From assembly GCF_019739195.1 (NCBI RefSeq), contig NZ_JAHHDS010000003.1:2232001-2296000 (forward strand): a stretch of DNA of 64,000 nucleotides, read 5' to 3'. Origin of the DNA: Microcella sp. GTDB lineage: Bacteria > Actinomycetota > Actinomycetes > Actinomycetales > Microbacteriaceae. Shown piece after piece: positions 57,601 to 64,000 of the stretch (the first letter of the stretch is position 1; each line of letters begins with the position of its first letter). Under the pieces are notes generated by a model. That model was not told where the DNA came from. It saw only the letters and a program-made list of their open reading frames with translations, and did not search any database. Both the position numbers and the translations under genes were made by a program.

Positions 57601-58018
57601 GCTCGACGTGCTGCAGGCGACGTTCGAGCGGTCGGAGTGGGCGGCGCGCACGCCCGTCGACGTCGAACGCGAGCTGCATCTGCCGTTCGACGGGCGCATT
57701 CTCGTGTGCAAGCTCGACGCCGTCTACTCGACCGACCCCGACTTCGATCCCGTGCGCGACCGCGGGTCGGGCCGAGCGCCGCACAGCGTCGAAATCGTCG
57801 ACTGGAAGACGGGCAAGGCGCCGCGCGACGACGCCGACCGCGCGGCGAAAGAGCTGCAGCTCGCGCTCTATCGTGTCGCCTACGCGCGTTGGGCGGGCCT
57901 GCCTCTCGACGCCGTGACGGCCGCCTTCTACTTTGTCGCCGACGACGCCGTGCTGCGCCCGCCGTCGCTGCCCGACGAGGCCGAACTGCGCACCTTCTGG
58001 CGCGCCGCCGTCGGCTGA
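54647..58018 (+). CDS. adnB: AdnB-type helicase-nuclease subunit
   Basis: 1,123 residues. Full SF1A motor: Q motif region RPTDEQRAII, Walker A GAGSGKT (43-49), motif Ia LTFTRKAAGEL, motif II LLDEYQD (D299-E300), motif III VGDPHQSIYGWRGA, motif V TIHGSKGLEWDHVV and motif VI YVAVTRARHRLLL. The C-terminal nuclease has VDWKTGKAP (D1052, K1054) after VCKLDAVY. It is the active translocating subunit of the AdnAB heterodimer. ATG 54647 lies within the end of adnA, giving coupled translation and likely 1:1 stoichiometry. Confidence 0.88.
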   Translation: MSESNRRAFSAVEIAEKLGQHRPTDEQRAIIEAPLGPALVVAGAGSGKTETMAARVLWLVANGHVAPDEVLGLTFTRKAAGELAARIRERLVQLGASGLLGAPFSPRSTDAAGAAEVSSASRALVDAFTQPTVATYNSFASSLYRDHAVLIGRDPDGVLLREASAWQLARELVTTARDDRLAELDLSVDKITQSVLQLAHAVAEHDADIADVRRVITDFLQVADLPLGDRYPRQSAFDALMKLGATLPIVDLVEQLQQVKHRDGYVEFADQVSLALSIVRRHASVAEQLRERYRVVLLDEYQDTNVAQTWLLAELFGGTPVMAVGDPHQSIYGWRGASASNLDDFAARFTGTDGEPVGRYSLSTSWRNGTVILQAANVIVEPIAARANQQSEPLNARGVAVETLRPSPVASSEPIDVAFEETLHDEARVVAAWLAERVAEPPLGAKPGAVDAEGRPLRASAALLMRNRATQPVFLAALREAKVPVHVLGIGGLLEQPEIADLVSALAVIDDPAAGTELVRLLAGPRWRIGVADLHALSRIASWLRDRDLAQRAFSDEVKARLRASVARTDGVSLVDALDFVATASDGHSQLAALSPAGLERLQNAGRLFATLRTRTALDLPDLVLTVEHELMLDIEVAANPSRTMGEAPREAFFEALDGYLALADHATLGGFLGWLREAEWRDNLSPRSEDPEPGTVQVLTIHGSKGLEWDHVVVPRLVVDELPSKPRDGTTGWLKLGVLPYELRGDAAELPVFAWRGAETRKELLQRREVFSEEVGAHLEREERRLAYVAVTRARHRLLLTGSWWAGQKSSRGPSPFLLPLEERGLIGVLPDQPQNADNPIVDDDSDDPWWPVDPFGARRASVVAAAERVRAADPSVRGDDRRGWQREIDLLLAERAERLAATGRVTVPLRVPASSFKDFITEPAEVAERLRRPMPQRPFRATRLGTVFHRWVEQRYGVGAQPDAVDGFDAEFDLATDGIDPQALDVLQATFERSEWAARTPVDVERELHLPFDGRILVCKLDAVYSTDPDFDPVRDRGSGRAPHSVEIVDWKTGKAPRDDADRAAKELQLALYRVAYARWAGLPLDAVTAAFYFVADDAVLRPPSLPDEAELRTFWRAAVG

Positions 58019-58426
58019 CCCCGCCCGCGCCTGCACTCTGCGCCGCCGCCGCCGCCGCTCCCAGCCCCGCCGCTCCCAGCCCCGCCGCGCAGCCCCGCCG
58101 CGCCGCCCCACCGCGCCGCCGCGCCGCGCCGACGCGCCGACTCTCGACCGCGCCCGCAACCTGCGGCACCCTTGCCAGTCCGCAACGCGGGGCGTCGGTT
58201 GTTCTGCTCAGGCAATGTGCCTCGCGCGGCAAGTGCCGCGAGCGGCACATAGCTTCAGCGGATCCTCCCGCCTCAACCCTTACTGATTCCGACACTTCGT
58301 ACGCCACGTTGCGTACGAAGTGTCGCAAGAAGTGAGATGCGGGAGGAGGGCACCGACCTAGGCGGGCGGAGCGCTGGTCGTCGATCCCGGCGGGCGGAGC
58401 GGTAGCCGCAGCGCGAGAGTGCCGAG
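58019..58426. other. Gene-free region with low-complexity DNA and palindromes
   Basis: 58030-58145 is an almost pure G/C run of CGC/CCG units and CCCAGCCCCGCCG repeats. 58200-58260 has short inverted repeats around GGCACA and CGCGGCA. A long palindrome sits at 58291-58324, inside an outer CCTCCCGC/GCGGGAGG pair (58264-58271 and 58339-58346). No credible reading frame is present, and adnB and the reductase gene converge here. Confidence 0.75.
58291..58324. terminator. 14-bp perfect palindrome in the adnB/reductase intergenic region
   Basis: GACACTTCGTACGC and its exact complement flank a CACGTT loop. It may be a bidirectional terminator for adnB and the hpa operon, or a mobile palindromic repeat. 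Confidence 0.6.
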
Positions 58427-59695
58427 CTAGAGGGCAGCGGGGGCTGCGAAGCGCGCGCGGTACGCCTGCACGGCACTGCGCATGCCGATGCCGCAGACGC
58501 CGACGAGATCGTCGCCACGGTAGAACTCCACGACGCATTCGTCGTCGGGCGACCCGGCGACGAGCTCGCTGCGGTCGGCCAAGTACGTCATGCCGAAGGC
58601 GAGCAGGTGGGCGTCGTACTGGTCGCTCCAAAACGAGGGCAGCGGCGCGAACCCGGCCGAGGCCAGTGTCTCGCAGTCGTCGCCCGCGTAGTGCGCGGCA
58701 ATGAGTTGCCCCGCGCGTTTGCCGGTCTCGGTCGGCAAGTTCCAGTGCTCGACGCGACGGGCGACGTCATCGAACAGAGGGTTGGGGTAGCGCGCCACGT
58801 CGCCGACCGCGAACACGTCAGGGTGCACGACGCCGTCGACTCCGACCGCACGCAGTCCGCCATCGACGAGAACTCCGTCAGCAACATCGAGCCCCGACGA
58901 CGCCAGCCACTCGGTATTGGGGTCGCTGCCGACCGCGACGACGAGCACGTCGCACTCGAGCATGACGCCGCTTGTGAGAATTACGCGCTCGACAGCAGGG
59001 TCGCCCACCAGCCCGAACAGCGACTCGCCCGTGAAGAAGCGCACTCCGTGGCTCTCGTGCCGACGGCGCAACTCAGCGCCGAGGTGCACTCCGATCGCGC
59101 GCTGCAACGGCACGGCGCTCTGCGTCACGACCGACACCGTCGCGCCGTTCTTCGCAGCCGTCGCCGCGATCTCGCAGCCGACGAACCCCGACCCCAGAAT
59201 CACCACGTTCGCGCCGGGCCGCAGCACCTCGCGCAGCGCGACCGCGTCGTCGAGCGTGCGCAGCACGTGGATGCCGCCTAGCCCGTGATCGTCGATCGGC
59301 AGCGGCTTGGGTCGCAGGCCTGTGGCGATCACGAGCGCGCTGTACGGATGCTCGTCTCCGGCATCATCGACGACCACCTTGCGCGCGGTGTCGAGCGAGA
59401 CGGCCGAGCGTCCGAGCACCCACGTCACGCCCTCTTCGAGCGCTGAGCGGATCGGGAAGGCCACATCAGCGTGACCCTGCCCCTCGGTCTGTAGTAGTTC
59501 TTTCGACAGCGGAGGGCGGTTGTACGGCGCATGCGCCTCAGCACCGAGGAACGTGATCGGCCCCGTGTAGCCGGCGCGGCGAGCGCCCTCGGCCGTGCGG
59601 AGGCCCGCCATGGAGGCTCCGACGATCAGCAGCGGAGCATCCGTCGCCTCGCCCGCATCGTGCGCCGACGGCGCGACGGCGGCGCTGTCAGCCAT
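58427..59695 (-). CDS. NAD(P)H-ferredoxin reductase, FAD-dependent
   Basis: 422 residues, the oxygenase-coupled reductase family (putidaredoxin reductase / BphA4-like). The first FAD motif is LLIVGASMAGLRTAEGARRAG (about residue 22); the substrate-facing PYNRPPLSKE follows. The NAD-binding motif is VVILGSGFVGCEIAATAAKNG, and the second FAD motif VFAVGDVARYPN. It should pass electrons from NAD(P)H to the [3Fe-4S] ferredoxin 6 bp upstream. It is the last gene of the leftward hpa-type operon. Confidence 0.9.
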   Translation of the reverse strand: MADSAAVAPSAHDAGEATDAPLLIVGASMAGLRTAEGARRAGYTGPITFLGAEAHAPYNRPPLSKELLQTEGQGHADVAFPIRSALEEGVTWVLGRSAVSLDTARKVVVDDAGDEHPYSALVIATGLRPKPLPIDDHGLGGIHVLRTLDDAVALREVLRPGANVVILGSGFVGCEIAATAAKNGATVSVVTQSAVPLQRAIGVHLGAELRRRHESHGVRFFTGESLFGLVGDPAVERVILTSGVMLECDVLVVAVGSDPNTEWLASSGLDVADGVLVDGGLRAVGVDGVVHPDVFAVGDVARYPNPLFDDVARRVEHWNLPTETGKRAGQLIAAHYAGDDCETLASAGFAPLPSFWSDQYDAHLLAFGMTYLADRSELVAGSPDDECVVEFYRGDDLVGVCGIGMRSAVQAYRARFAAPAAL

Positions 59696-59701
59696 GCGCG
59701 A

Positions 59702-59896
59702 TCACGCCTTGGTGATGAGAATCGCCTGCATGGGGCAGACGTCGGCCGCGGCCTCGAGGTCGGCGAGCATCTCGTCGGGAGCCTCGGCCTGGTACTCGAG
59801 CTTGTCGTCGGCATTCAGCTGAAACACCTCGGGGGCCTCGAACACGCACTGGCCGTAGTGCTGGCACTTGTCCATGTCGACGTCGATCTTGATCAT
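59702..59896 (-). CDS. [3Fe-4S] ferredoxin, P450/oxygenase type
   Basis: 64 residues. The pattern is CQHYGQC near residue 11 and VCPMQAI near residue 54. Three cysteines with histidine in the fourth-ligand region are typical of single-cluster ferredoxins that serve cytochromes P450 in actinobacteria. The ATG overlaps the stop of the FAH-family gene (ATGA). It is encoded between a catabolic enzyme and its reductase, so it is probably the carrier for an oxygenase acting in the same pathway. Confidence 0.9.
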   Translation of the reverse strand: MIKIDVDMDKCQHYGQCVFEAPEVFQLNADDKLEYQAEAPDEMLADLEAAADVCPMQAILITKA

Positions 59897-60777
59897 TCCG
59901 ATTCCTTCTCTTCGATACGTGACGGGTACAGGTCTTTTGACGGGGTGCGGATTCCTCGATACTCCCAGTCGCCGCCCATCGCCGTCGAGACGACCTCTTC
60001 GCTCGACGTGGGCTGCGCGCCGACGTCGGCGCGAATCGGAGTCGGGCCCTCGACGATCGTGTTCGTGAGGCGACCGAGGCCGTCGACCTCGACCTCGACG
60101 ACATCGCCGGGCTCAACAGGCCGCGAGTTCGCGGGCGTGCCCGAGAAGATCATGTCGCCGGGCACGAGCGTGATCGTGCGGGCGAGGTCGGCCACGAGGT
60201 AGTGCATGTCCCACTCCATCGTGTCGGTCGCGTCTTCTTGCACGACCTTCCCGTTGACGAGGGTGCGGATCGTCTTGCCCCGGAAGTCCCAATCGGTGAC
60301 GAGGCCCGGCCCCACGGGCGCGAGCGTGTCGCTGCCCTTAACGCGCAGCATCGAGCCAGCATCCGTATCGCGAAAATCGTGCAGGCCGTAGTCGTTGCCC
60401 ACCGAATAGCCGGCGATGTAGTCGCCCGCCTCGGCCGGCGAGACGTTGCGGCACGTGCGGCCGATGACGATGACGATCTCGCCCTCGTAGTTAAGCCACT
60501 TGAGCCCCGCGGGCCGCACGACCGAGCCCTTGTGGCTGTTGAGCGCCGTGATCGGCTTGTGAAAGTAGGTCGGCGCGGGAGGCAGCTTCGTCATGAACTC
60601 ATCGCTGCGGCTCGGGTAGTTCAAGTGCACGGCGATGATCTTGGTCGGCTCGGTGGGCGGCAGGTGCACAGCCTCGTCGATACCGACCACGCGGCCGTCG
60701 GATGCTCGCAGCTCGTCGCCGTGCCGCTCGACCTGCACGGCCACCCCGTCGAGCAGAATGCGCCGGTACTCGGTCAT
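59893..60777 (-). CDS. hpaG: Fumarylacetoacetate hydrolase-family isomerase/decarboxylase
   Basis: 294 residues. The FAH fold is seen in IIAVHLNYPSRSDEF, YFHKPITALNSHKG, LNYEGEIVIVIGR (metal Glu pair) and VPGDMIFSGTPANSRPVEPGD. In the homoprotocatechuate pathway this family carries out decarboxylation and isomerisation of 5-oxopent-3-ene-1,2,5-tricarboxylate. Its position directly after the hpaD dioxygenase supports that role, but a related keto-diacid hydrolase cannot be excluded. It overlaps both neighbours by 4 bp. Confidence 0.85.
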   Translation of the reverse strand: MTEYRRILLDGVAVQVERHGDELRASDGRVVGIDEAVHLPPTEPTKIIAVHLNYPSRSDEFMTKLPPAPTYFHKPITALNSHKGSVVRPAGLKWLNYEGEIVIVIGRTCRNVSPAEAGDYIAGYSVGNDYGLHDFRDTDAGSMLRVKGSDTLAPVGPGLVTDWDFRGKTIRTLVNGKVVQEDATDTMEWDMHYLVADLARTITLVPGDMIFSGTPANSRPVEPGDVVEVEVDGLGRLTNTIVEGPTPIRADVGAQPTSSEEVVSTAMGGDWEYRGIRTPSKDLYPSRIEEKESE

Positions 60778-61724
60778 GCGGCACTCCCACGCGTGGCGGC
60801 GACGTCACCGGTCGGGTCGTCGCGCGAGAGGGTGACGTCTTTCGGCAGCGGGAAGCCGCCCTCGGGCTCGGGGAAGTAGATGTGCACCTGGCCCGTGCCG
60901 ATCGAGTTCTCGTACTCCGAGTACATGACGCCCTTCGCGGTGTTGGCCTCTTCGCCCGTCGCGCCTGCCATCTGCAGCCAGTGGCTGAAGTTGGCCTCGG
61001 GCTTGTATTGCTTGAACTCGGGCATCGTCTCGAGGATGCGCTTGTGGTCGCCCTGCTTCATCCACTCGACGCGCTCGAGGTCGGCCTGCAGTGCGCCCTC
61101 GCTGTAGATGTGGCTCGGGTCGCTCGCCTCGTGCTTGCGCAGGTCGCGCAGCTTGTAGAACGTGTGCGAGAGGGCGCCCGAGGCGAGCAGCAGCACCTTG
61201 CGGTCGCTGTCGCGAATGGCCTCGCCGAGGGCGCGGCCTGCGCGCACGAAGTCGTCGGTCTGCGCCGTCTGGCAGACCGAGAGGCTCACCCAGCGCTTGT
61301 CGAGACCGCGGCCGAGGTAGTGCCACAGGTTGACCGTGGCGTAGAAGATGGGCAGATGGGGGTCGCTGATGGGCGTGACCCAGGTGCCGTTCTTCTCGTC
61401 GTAGTTCGCCACGGCGTTCGCGAGTTCGGGGTCACCTTTGAACGCGTAGGGAATCTGCGACATCCCTCGCGGCAGTTCCTCGCTCGTGAAGAGCCCGCTG
61501 CGTTCTGCCTGCGCGCTGATGACGAACTCGACCGTTGTGGCCCAGTGCGAGTCGAGCACGACGACGGTGTCGTAGTCGAGTACTTCCATAACTTCGGAGC
61601 GGAAGCGCTTCAGGCCGGGAACAAGGGTGATCTCCTTGCCGCCGTTGATGTCGTACCGCACGTCTTGCGGCAGCATGATGGTGGGCACGTGCGCGAGAAT
61701 CGCGGCGCCGACGACCTTTCCCAT
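60774..61724 (-). CDS. hpaD: 3,4-Dihydroxyphenylacetate 2,3-dioxygenase
   Basis: 316 residues, class III (LigB-like) extradiol dioxygenase. It cleaves the ring of homoprotocatechuate to 5-carboxymethyl-2-hydroxymuconic semialdehyde with Fe2+. Metal-ligand His motifs are GAAILAHVPTIM and VVVLDSHWATT; ASGALSHTFYKLRD and NFSHWLQMAGATGEE are typical of HpaD-type proteins. AAGGAG overlapping the stop of hpaE precedes the ATG. Its stop overlaps the ATG of the FAH-family gene. Confidence 0.88.
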   Translation of the reverse strand: MGKVVGAAILAHVPTIMLPQDVRYDINGGKEITLVPGLKRFRSEVMEVLDYDTVVVLDSHWATTVEFVISAQAERSGLFTSEELPRGMSQIPYAFKGDPELANAVANYDEKNGTWVTPISDPHLPIFYATVNLWHYLGRGLDKRWVSLSVCQTAQTDDFVRAGRALGEAIRDSDRKVLLLASGALSHTFYKLRDLRKHEASDPSHIYSEGALQADLERVEWMKQGDHKRILETMPEFKQYKPEANFSHWLQMAGATGEEANTAKGVMYSEYENSIGTGQVHIYFPEPEGGFPLPKDVTLSRDDPTGDVAATRGSAA

Positions 61725-61727
61725 GAC

Positions 61728-63203
61728 TTACTCCTTCCACCCTGAGGGTGCGTAGACGGTGTTCTTGACGTCGGCGTAGAAGTCGAACGACCACACGCCT
61801 CCTTCGCGGCCGATGCCGCTCTTCTTGCTGCCTCCGAAGGGCGCGGCGAGATCGCGCACGAAGAAGCAGTTGACCCAGATGGTGCCGGCGACGAGATTCT
61901 TCGTCAGTCGCTCGGCGCGGTCGCGGTCGCCGCAGACGACGACGGCGGCGAGGCCGTATTCGGTCGCGTTGGCGACCTCGACGGCCTCTTCGTCGCTCGA
62001 GAAGGTCTGCATGGTGAGCACGGGCCCGAAGACCTCGGCGGTGAGAATCTCGCTACCGGGCTTCGCGTTCATGAGCAGGGTGGGCCTGAAGTAGAGCCCG
62101 CCGAGCTCGTCGTTGGGCCCGCCGCCGATAACGACGCGCGCCCCGTCGGCCTTGGCGCGCTCGACGAAGCCGGCCACGCGGTCGATGTGCACGCGGTGAA
62201 TCTGCGGGCCGATCTGCGTCGCCTCATCGCGCGGGTCGCCCTGCACGAGCTGGGCGGCCTTCTCGGCGAAGCGGGCGGCGAACGCTTCGGCAATGTCTTC
62301 GTGCACGAGCAGCCGCGTGCCCGAGAGGCACACCTGCCCGGCGTTGTCGTACTGCTCGACCGCGATCTCGACGGCGAGGGCGAGGTCGGCGTCGTCGGTG
62401 ACGATGAGCGGGCTCTTGCCGCCGAGCTCGAAGCTCACCGGCGTCAGGTTCTCGGCGGCGGCGCGCGCGATCGTCTTCGCGGTCGGCACCGAACCGGTGA
62501 ACGCGATGCGGGCGATACCGGGATGCGCGACGAGGGCCGCACCCGCTTCGGCACCGAAGCCCTGCACGACGTTGAAGACTCCGGTGGGCATCCCAGCCTG
62601 CTCGCACAGGTCGGCGAAGTAGCTCGCGCTCAGGGGCGTCCACTCGGCGGGCTTGAGCACGACGGTGTCGCCGGCGGCGAGGGCCGGACCAATGCGCCAG
62701 GTGGCGAGCATGAGCGGAGCGTTCCAGGGCGTGATGATCGCTGCGACGCCGCTCGGGTCCCAGCTGACGACGTTGTCGTGGCCGCGGGTCTGCCAGACCG
62801 GGTGGCTGAGCTCGTTGAGTGCCCAGTCGGCGAAGAAGCGGATGTTCATGGCCACGCGCGGCATGACCCCGCGGCGGTGGCTGCGCAGCAGCGAGCCGTT
62901 GTCGAGGGTCTCGAGCTGAGCGAGCTGCTCGACGTTGGCCTCGACGAGGTCAGCGAGGCGGTGCAAGATCTCGCCGCGACCAGTGGGGCCGAGGTCGCGC
63001 CAGGCGGGGAAGGCCCGCTGCGCCGCGGCGACAGCTGCATCCGCCTCGGTCTGACCGCCGCGCGCGACGTGCGCGATGACGGCACCGTCGATGGGCGACA
63101 CGCTCTCGAACTGCTCGGCGCTCGCGACGCGCTCGCCACCGATGTAGTGCCGCGTGTCGACGGTCAGTCCGGCCAGTTCGACCTGATGTTCTGCTGTCTG
63201 CAC
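61728..63203 (-). CDS. hpaE: 5-Carboxymethyl-2-hydroxymuconate semialdehyde dehydrogenase
   Basis: 491 residues, aldehyde dehydrogenase superfamily. ITPWNAPLMLATWRIGPALAA and LKPAEWTPLSA bind NAD. FELGGKSPLIV carries the general-base Glu, QVCLSGTRLLV the nucleophilic Cys, and EVFGPVLTM is the C-terminal Glu motif. It oxidises the ring-cleavage semialdehyde made by HpaD. The start is GTG 63203 with AGGGAG upstream. hpaD follows 3 bp after its stop. Confidence 0.9.
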   Translation of the reverse strand: MQTAEHQVELAGLTVDTRHYIGGERVASAEQFESVSPIDGAVIAHVARGGQTEADAAVAAAQRAFPAWRDLGPTGRGEILHRLADLVEANVEQLAQLETLDNGSLLRSHRRGVMPRVAMNIRFFADWALNELSHPVWQTRGHDNVVSWDPSGVAAIITPWNAPLMLATWRIGPALAAGDTVVLKPAEWTPLSASYFADLCEQAGMPTGVFNVVQGFGAEAGAALVAHPGIARIAFTGSVPTAKTIARAAAENLTPVSFELGGKSPLIVTDDADLALAVEIAVEQYDNAGQVCLSGTRLLVHEDIAEAFAARFAEKAAQLVQGDPRDEATQIGPQIHRVHIDRVAGFVERAKADGARVVIGGGPNDELGGLYFRPTLLMNAKPGSEILTAEVFGPVLTMQTFSSDEEAVEVANATEYGLAAVVVCGDRDRAERLTKNLVAGTIWVNCFFVRDLAAPFGGSKKSGIGREGGVWSFDFYADVKNTVYAPSGWKE

Positions 63204-63230
63204 GCGGGCGGCTCCCTTGCTGTCGCGATT

Positions 63231-63246
63231 CGTTCGGGCACGAACG
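63231..63246. promoter_or_regulatory. Palindrome before hpaE, possible MarR operator
   Basis: CGTTCG-GGCA-CGAACG, 28 bp before the hpaE GTG and between it and the MarR gene. It has the arms of a LexA box in reversed order, so it is not an SOS site. A related GTTCG-N8-CGAAC lies at 63918-63935 in the divergent promoter region. Confidence 0.45.
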
Positions 63247-63293
63247 TTTCCGAGGAGTCTAGCCGAGCGCGGCCGTCGCGCAAGAGGAAGGCG

Positions 63294-63794
63294 CTACCGC
63301 TGACCTTCGGTGACGAGCGTGACGGCCCGCAGCATCTCGGCGAGTTCGCGGCGGCGCTCGGGGTCGATCGTGCTCGAGATGGTCTGCTCGTGGCTGTTGA
63401 AGGTCGGGAAGAGTGTGGTCATGAGGGTGCGGCCCGCGGGCGTCATGGTGACGTTGACCAGTCGCCCGTCGCGCTCGCTGCGCTCGCGCACGAGGTAGCC
63501 CTTCGCCTCGAGCGTGCCGAGCACCCCCGTGAGCGTCGCTTTCGAGAAGCCGCCCTCTTCGGCGATCTGGCGGGTCTCGATGGGCTCCCAGATCCACGTG
63601 ACCCAGAGCACGACGAAGGCTGTCCATGAGAGGCCGCTCTCGGCGAGCACGCTGCGCTCGAGGTAGTTGCGCGTGGCGTTCGCGGCGCGGAACAGGTTCG
63701 ACACCACCGCCATCGCCTCGAAGTCGAGGGGCAGGGTGCCGAGCTTCGTGACGACCTGCTCTTCTGTCTCGGCGAGCGTGTGTGCGCTGGGCAT
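63294..63794 (-). CDS. MarR-family regulator of the hpa operon
   Basis: 166 residues. A winged helix with ETRQIAEEGGFSKATLTGVLGTLEAKGYL (about 73-101) and the wing ERSERDGRLVNVTMT form a MarR fold. ATG 63794 has an excellent AGGAGG 6 bp upstream. It lies at the head of the catabolic operon and divergent to the gene at 63964, the usual place for a regulator responding to an aromatic acid (HpaR-like role is inferred). Confidence 0.88.
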   Translation of the reverse strand: MPSAHTLAETEEQVVTKLGTLPLDFEAMAVVSNLFRAANATRNYLERSVLAESGLSWTAFVVLWVTWIWEPIETRQIAEEGGFSKATLTGVLGTLEAKGYLVRERSERDGRLVNVTMTPAGRTLMTTLFPTFNSHEQTISSTIDPERRRELAEMLRAVTLVTEGQR

Positions 63795-63917
63795 CGAAAC
63801 CTCCTGCGCTCATTATCACCGGCGCGGCTCGACGTGGGCGTCACGCCGCGTCGGTGGCGGGTACTGAATGCCGCGCAATCGCGCGACTCCACCTCAGGAC
63901 TCGACGTGCGCGCCGAA

Positions 63918-63935
63918 GTTCGTTAGCATCCGAAC
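63918..63935. promoter_or_regulatory. Inverted repeat in the MarR/63964 divergent region
   Basis: GTTCG-N8-CGAAC with arms identical to the palindrome before hpaE. It lies 29 bp before the rightward ATG, a plausible position for MarR control. The 169-bp region 63795-63963 contains no gene. Confidence 0.35.
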
Positions 63936-63963
63936 AAATCGCTTCCTACGAAAGCAGGCGCTC

Positions 63964-64000
63964 ATGTCGACCACGACTGATCTCACTCTCGCCGACCTCG
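63964..64000 (+). CDS. 5' end of a gene running off the window
   Basis: ATG 63964 is followed by an open frame (MSTTTDLTLADL) to the window edge, with AAAGCAGG upstream. Twelve codons are too few to identify it. Its divergent position beside the MarR gene makes it a candidate oxygenase or transporter of the same pathway. Confidence 0.55.
   Translation, partial: MSTTTDLTLADL

Noticed and set aside
63231-63246. SOS box before hpaE
   Set aside because: The arms are CGTTCG...CGAACG, the reverse order of the LexA consensus CGAAC-N4-GTTCG.

Overview
The window is high-GC chromosomal DNA from an actinobacterium, most likely Microbacteriaceae. The evidence is G/C-ending codons, many GTG starts, a DUF3117/TatB/Mrp/DUF1003/MgtE-like core order, an adnAB pair and a DUF3107 gene. 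Gene order resembles parts of the mycobacterial chromosome (fdxA-dapC ... dapD/dapE ... DUF3117, O-methyltransferase, tatB ... mrp; rhlE-like helicase ... DUF3107 ... adnAB). No rRNA, tRNA, CRISPR array or prophage was seen.

Layout. 1-4.7 kb: branched-chain amino acid synthesis (ilvD 3' end, ilvB, ilvN, ilvC). 4.7-7.3 kb: small membrane proteins. 7.4-15.1 kb: serA, leuB, ilvE, fdxA, dapC and gltA. 15.3-17.5 kb: divergent dapD/dapE, closing the lysine/peptidoglycan theme. 17.5-26.4 kb: a glycosyltransferase, DUF3117, O-methyltransferase, tatB, LysR, a TetR/FAD-monooxygenase pair sharing a 30-bp palindromic operator, mrp, DUF1003 and an MgtE/CBS protein. 26.4-33.6 kb: a general stress protein, an SOS-box-controlled DUF222/HNH gene interrupted by a 1,240-bp IS3-family element, pepP, an EEP-family protein and a PHP phosphoesterase.

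33.6-44.6 kb is an AT-richer, clearly foreign island. It carries a secreted LamG partner protein, a 2,210-residue Rhs/YD-repeat protein whose C-terminus looks like a DUF4258 (BECR-type) toxin, an overlapping DUF2283 gene as candidate immunity/antitoxin, and three small genes of unknown family. The island is flanked by two diverged copies of the last 318 bp of the PHP gene, so it was inserted into, or recombined through, that gene.

45-51.2 kb: a serine hydrolase lipoprotein, an MFS exporter, a lipoprotein, a DEAD-box helicase, a ferritin-like protein and DUF3107. 51.3-58.0 kb: adnA and adnB, the two subunits of a helicase-nuclease for double-strand-break processing. 58.4-64 kb: a leftward, tightly coupled operon for homoprotocatechuate (3,4-dihydroxyphenylacetate) meta-cleavage (MarR regulator, hpaE, hpaD, hpaG-like). 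Unusually it also contains a [3Fe-4S] ferredoxin and a ferredoxin reductase. A divergent gene starts at the right edge.

The most notable items are the Rhs toxin island with its duplicated PHP ends and uncharacterised small genes, the cleanly reconstructable IS insertion into an SOS-regulated HNH gene, and the electron-transfer module built into the hpa operon.
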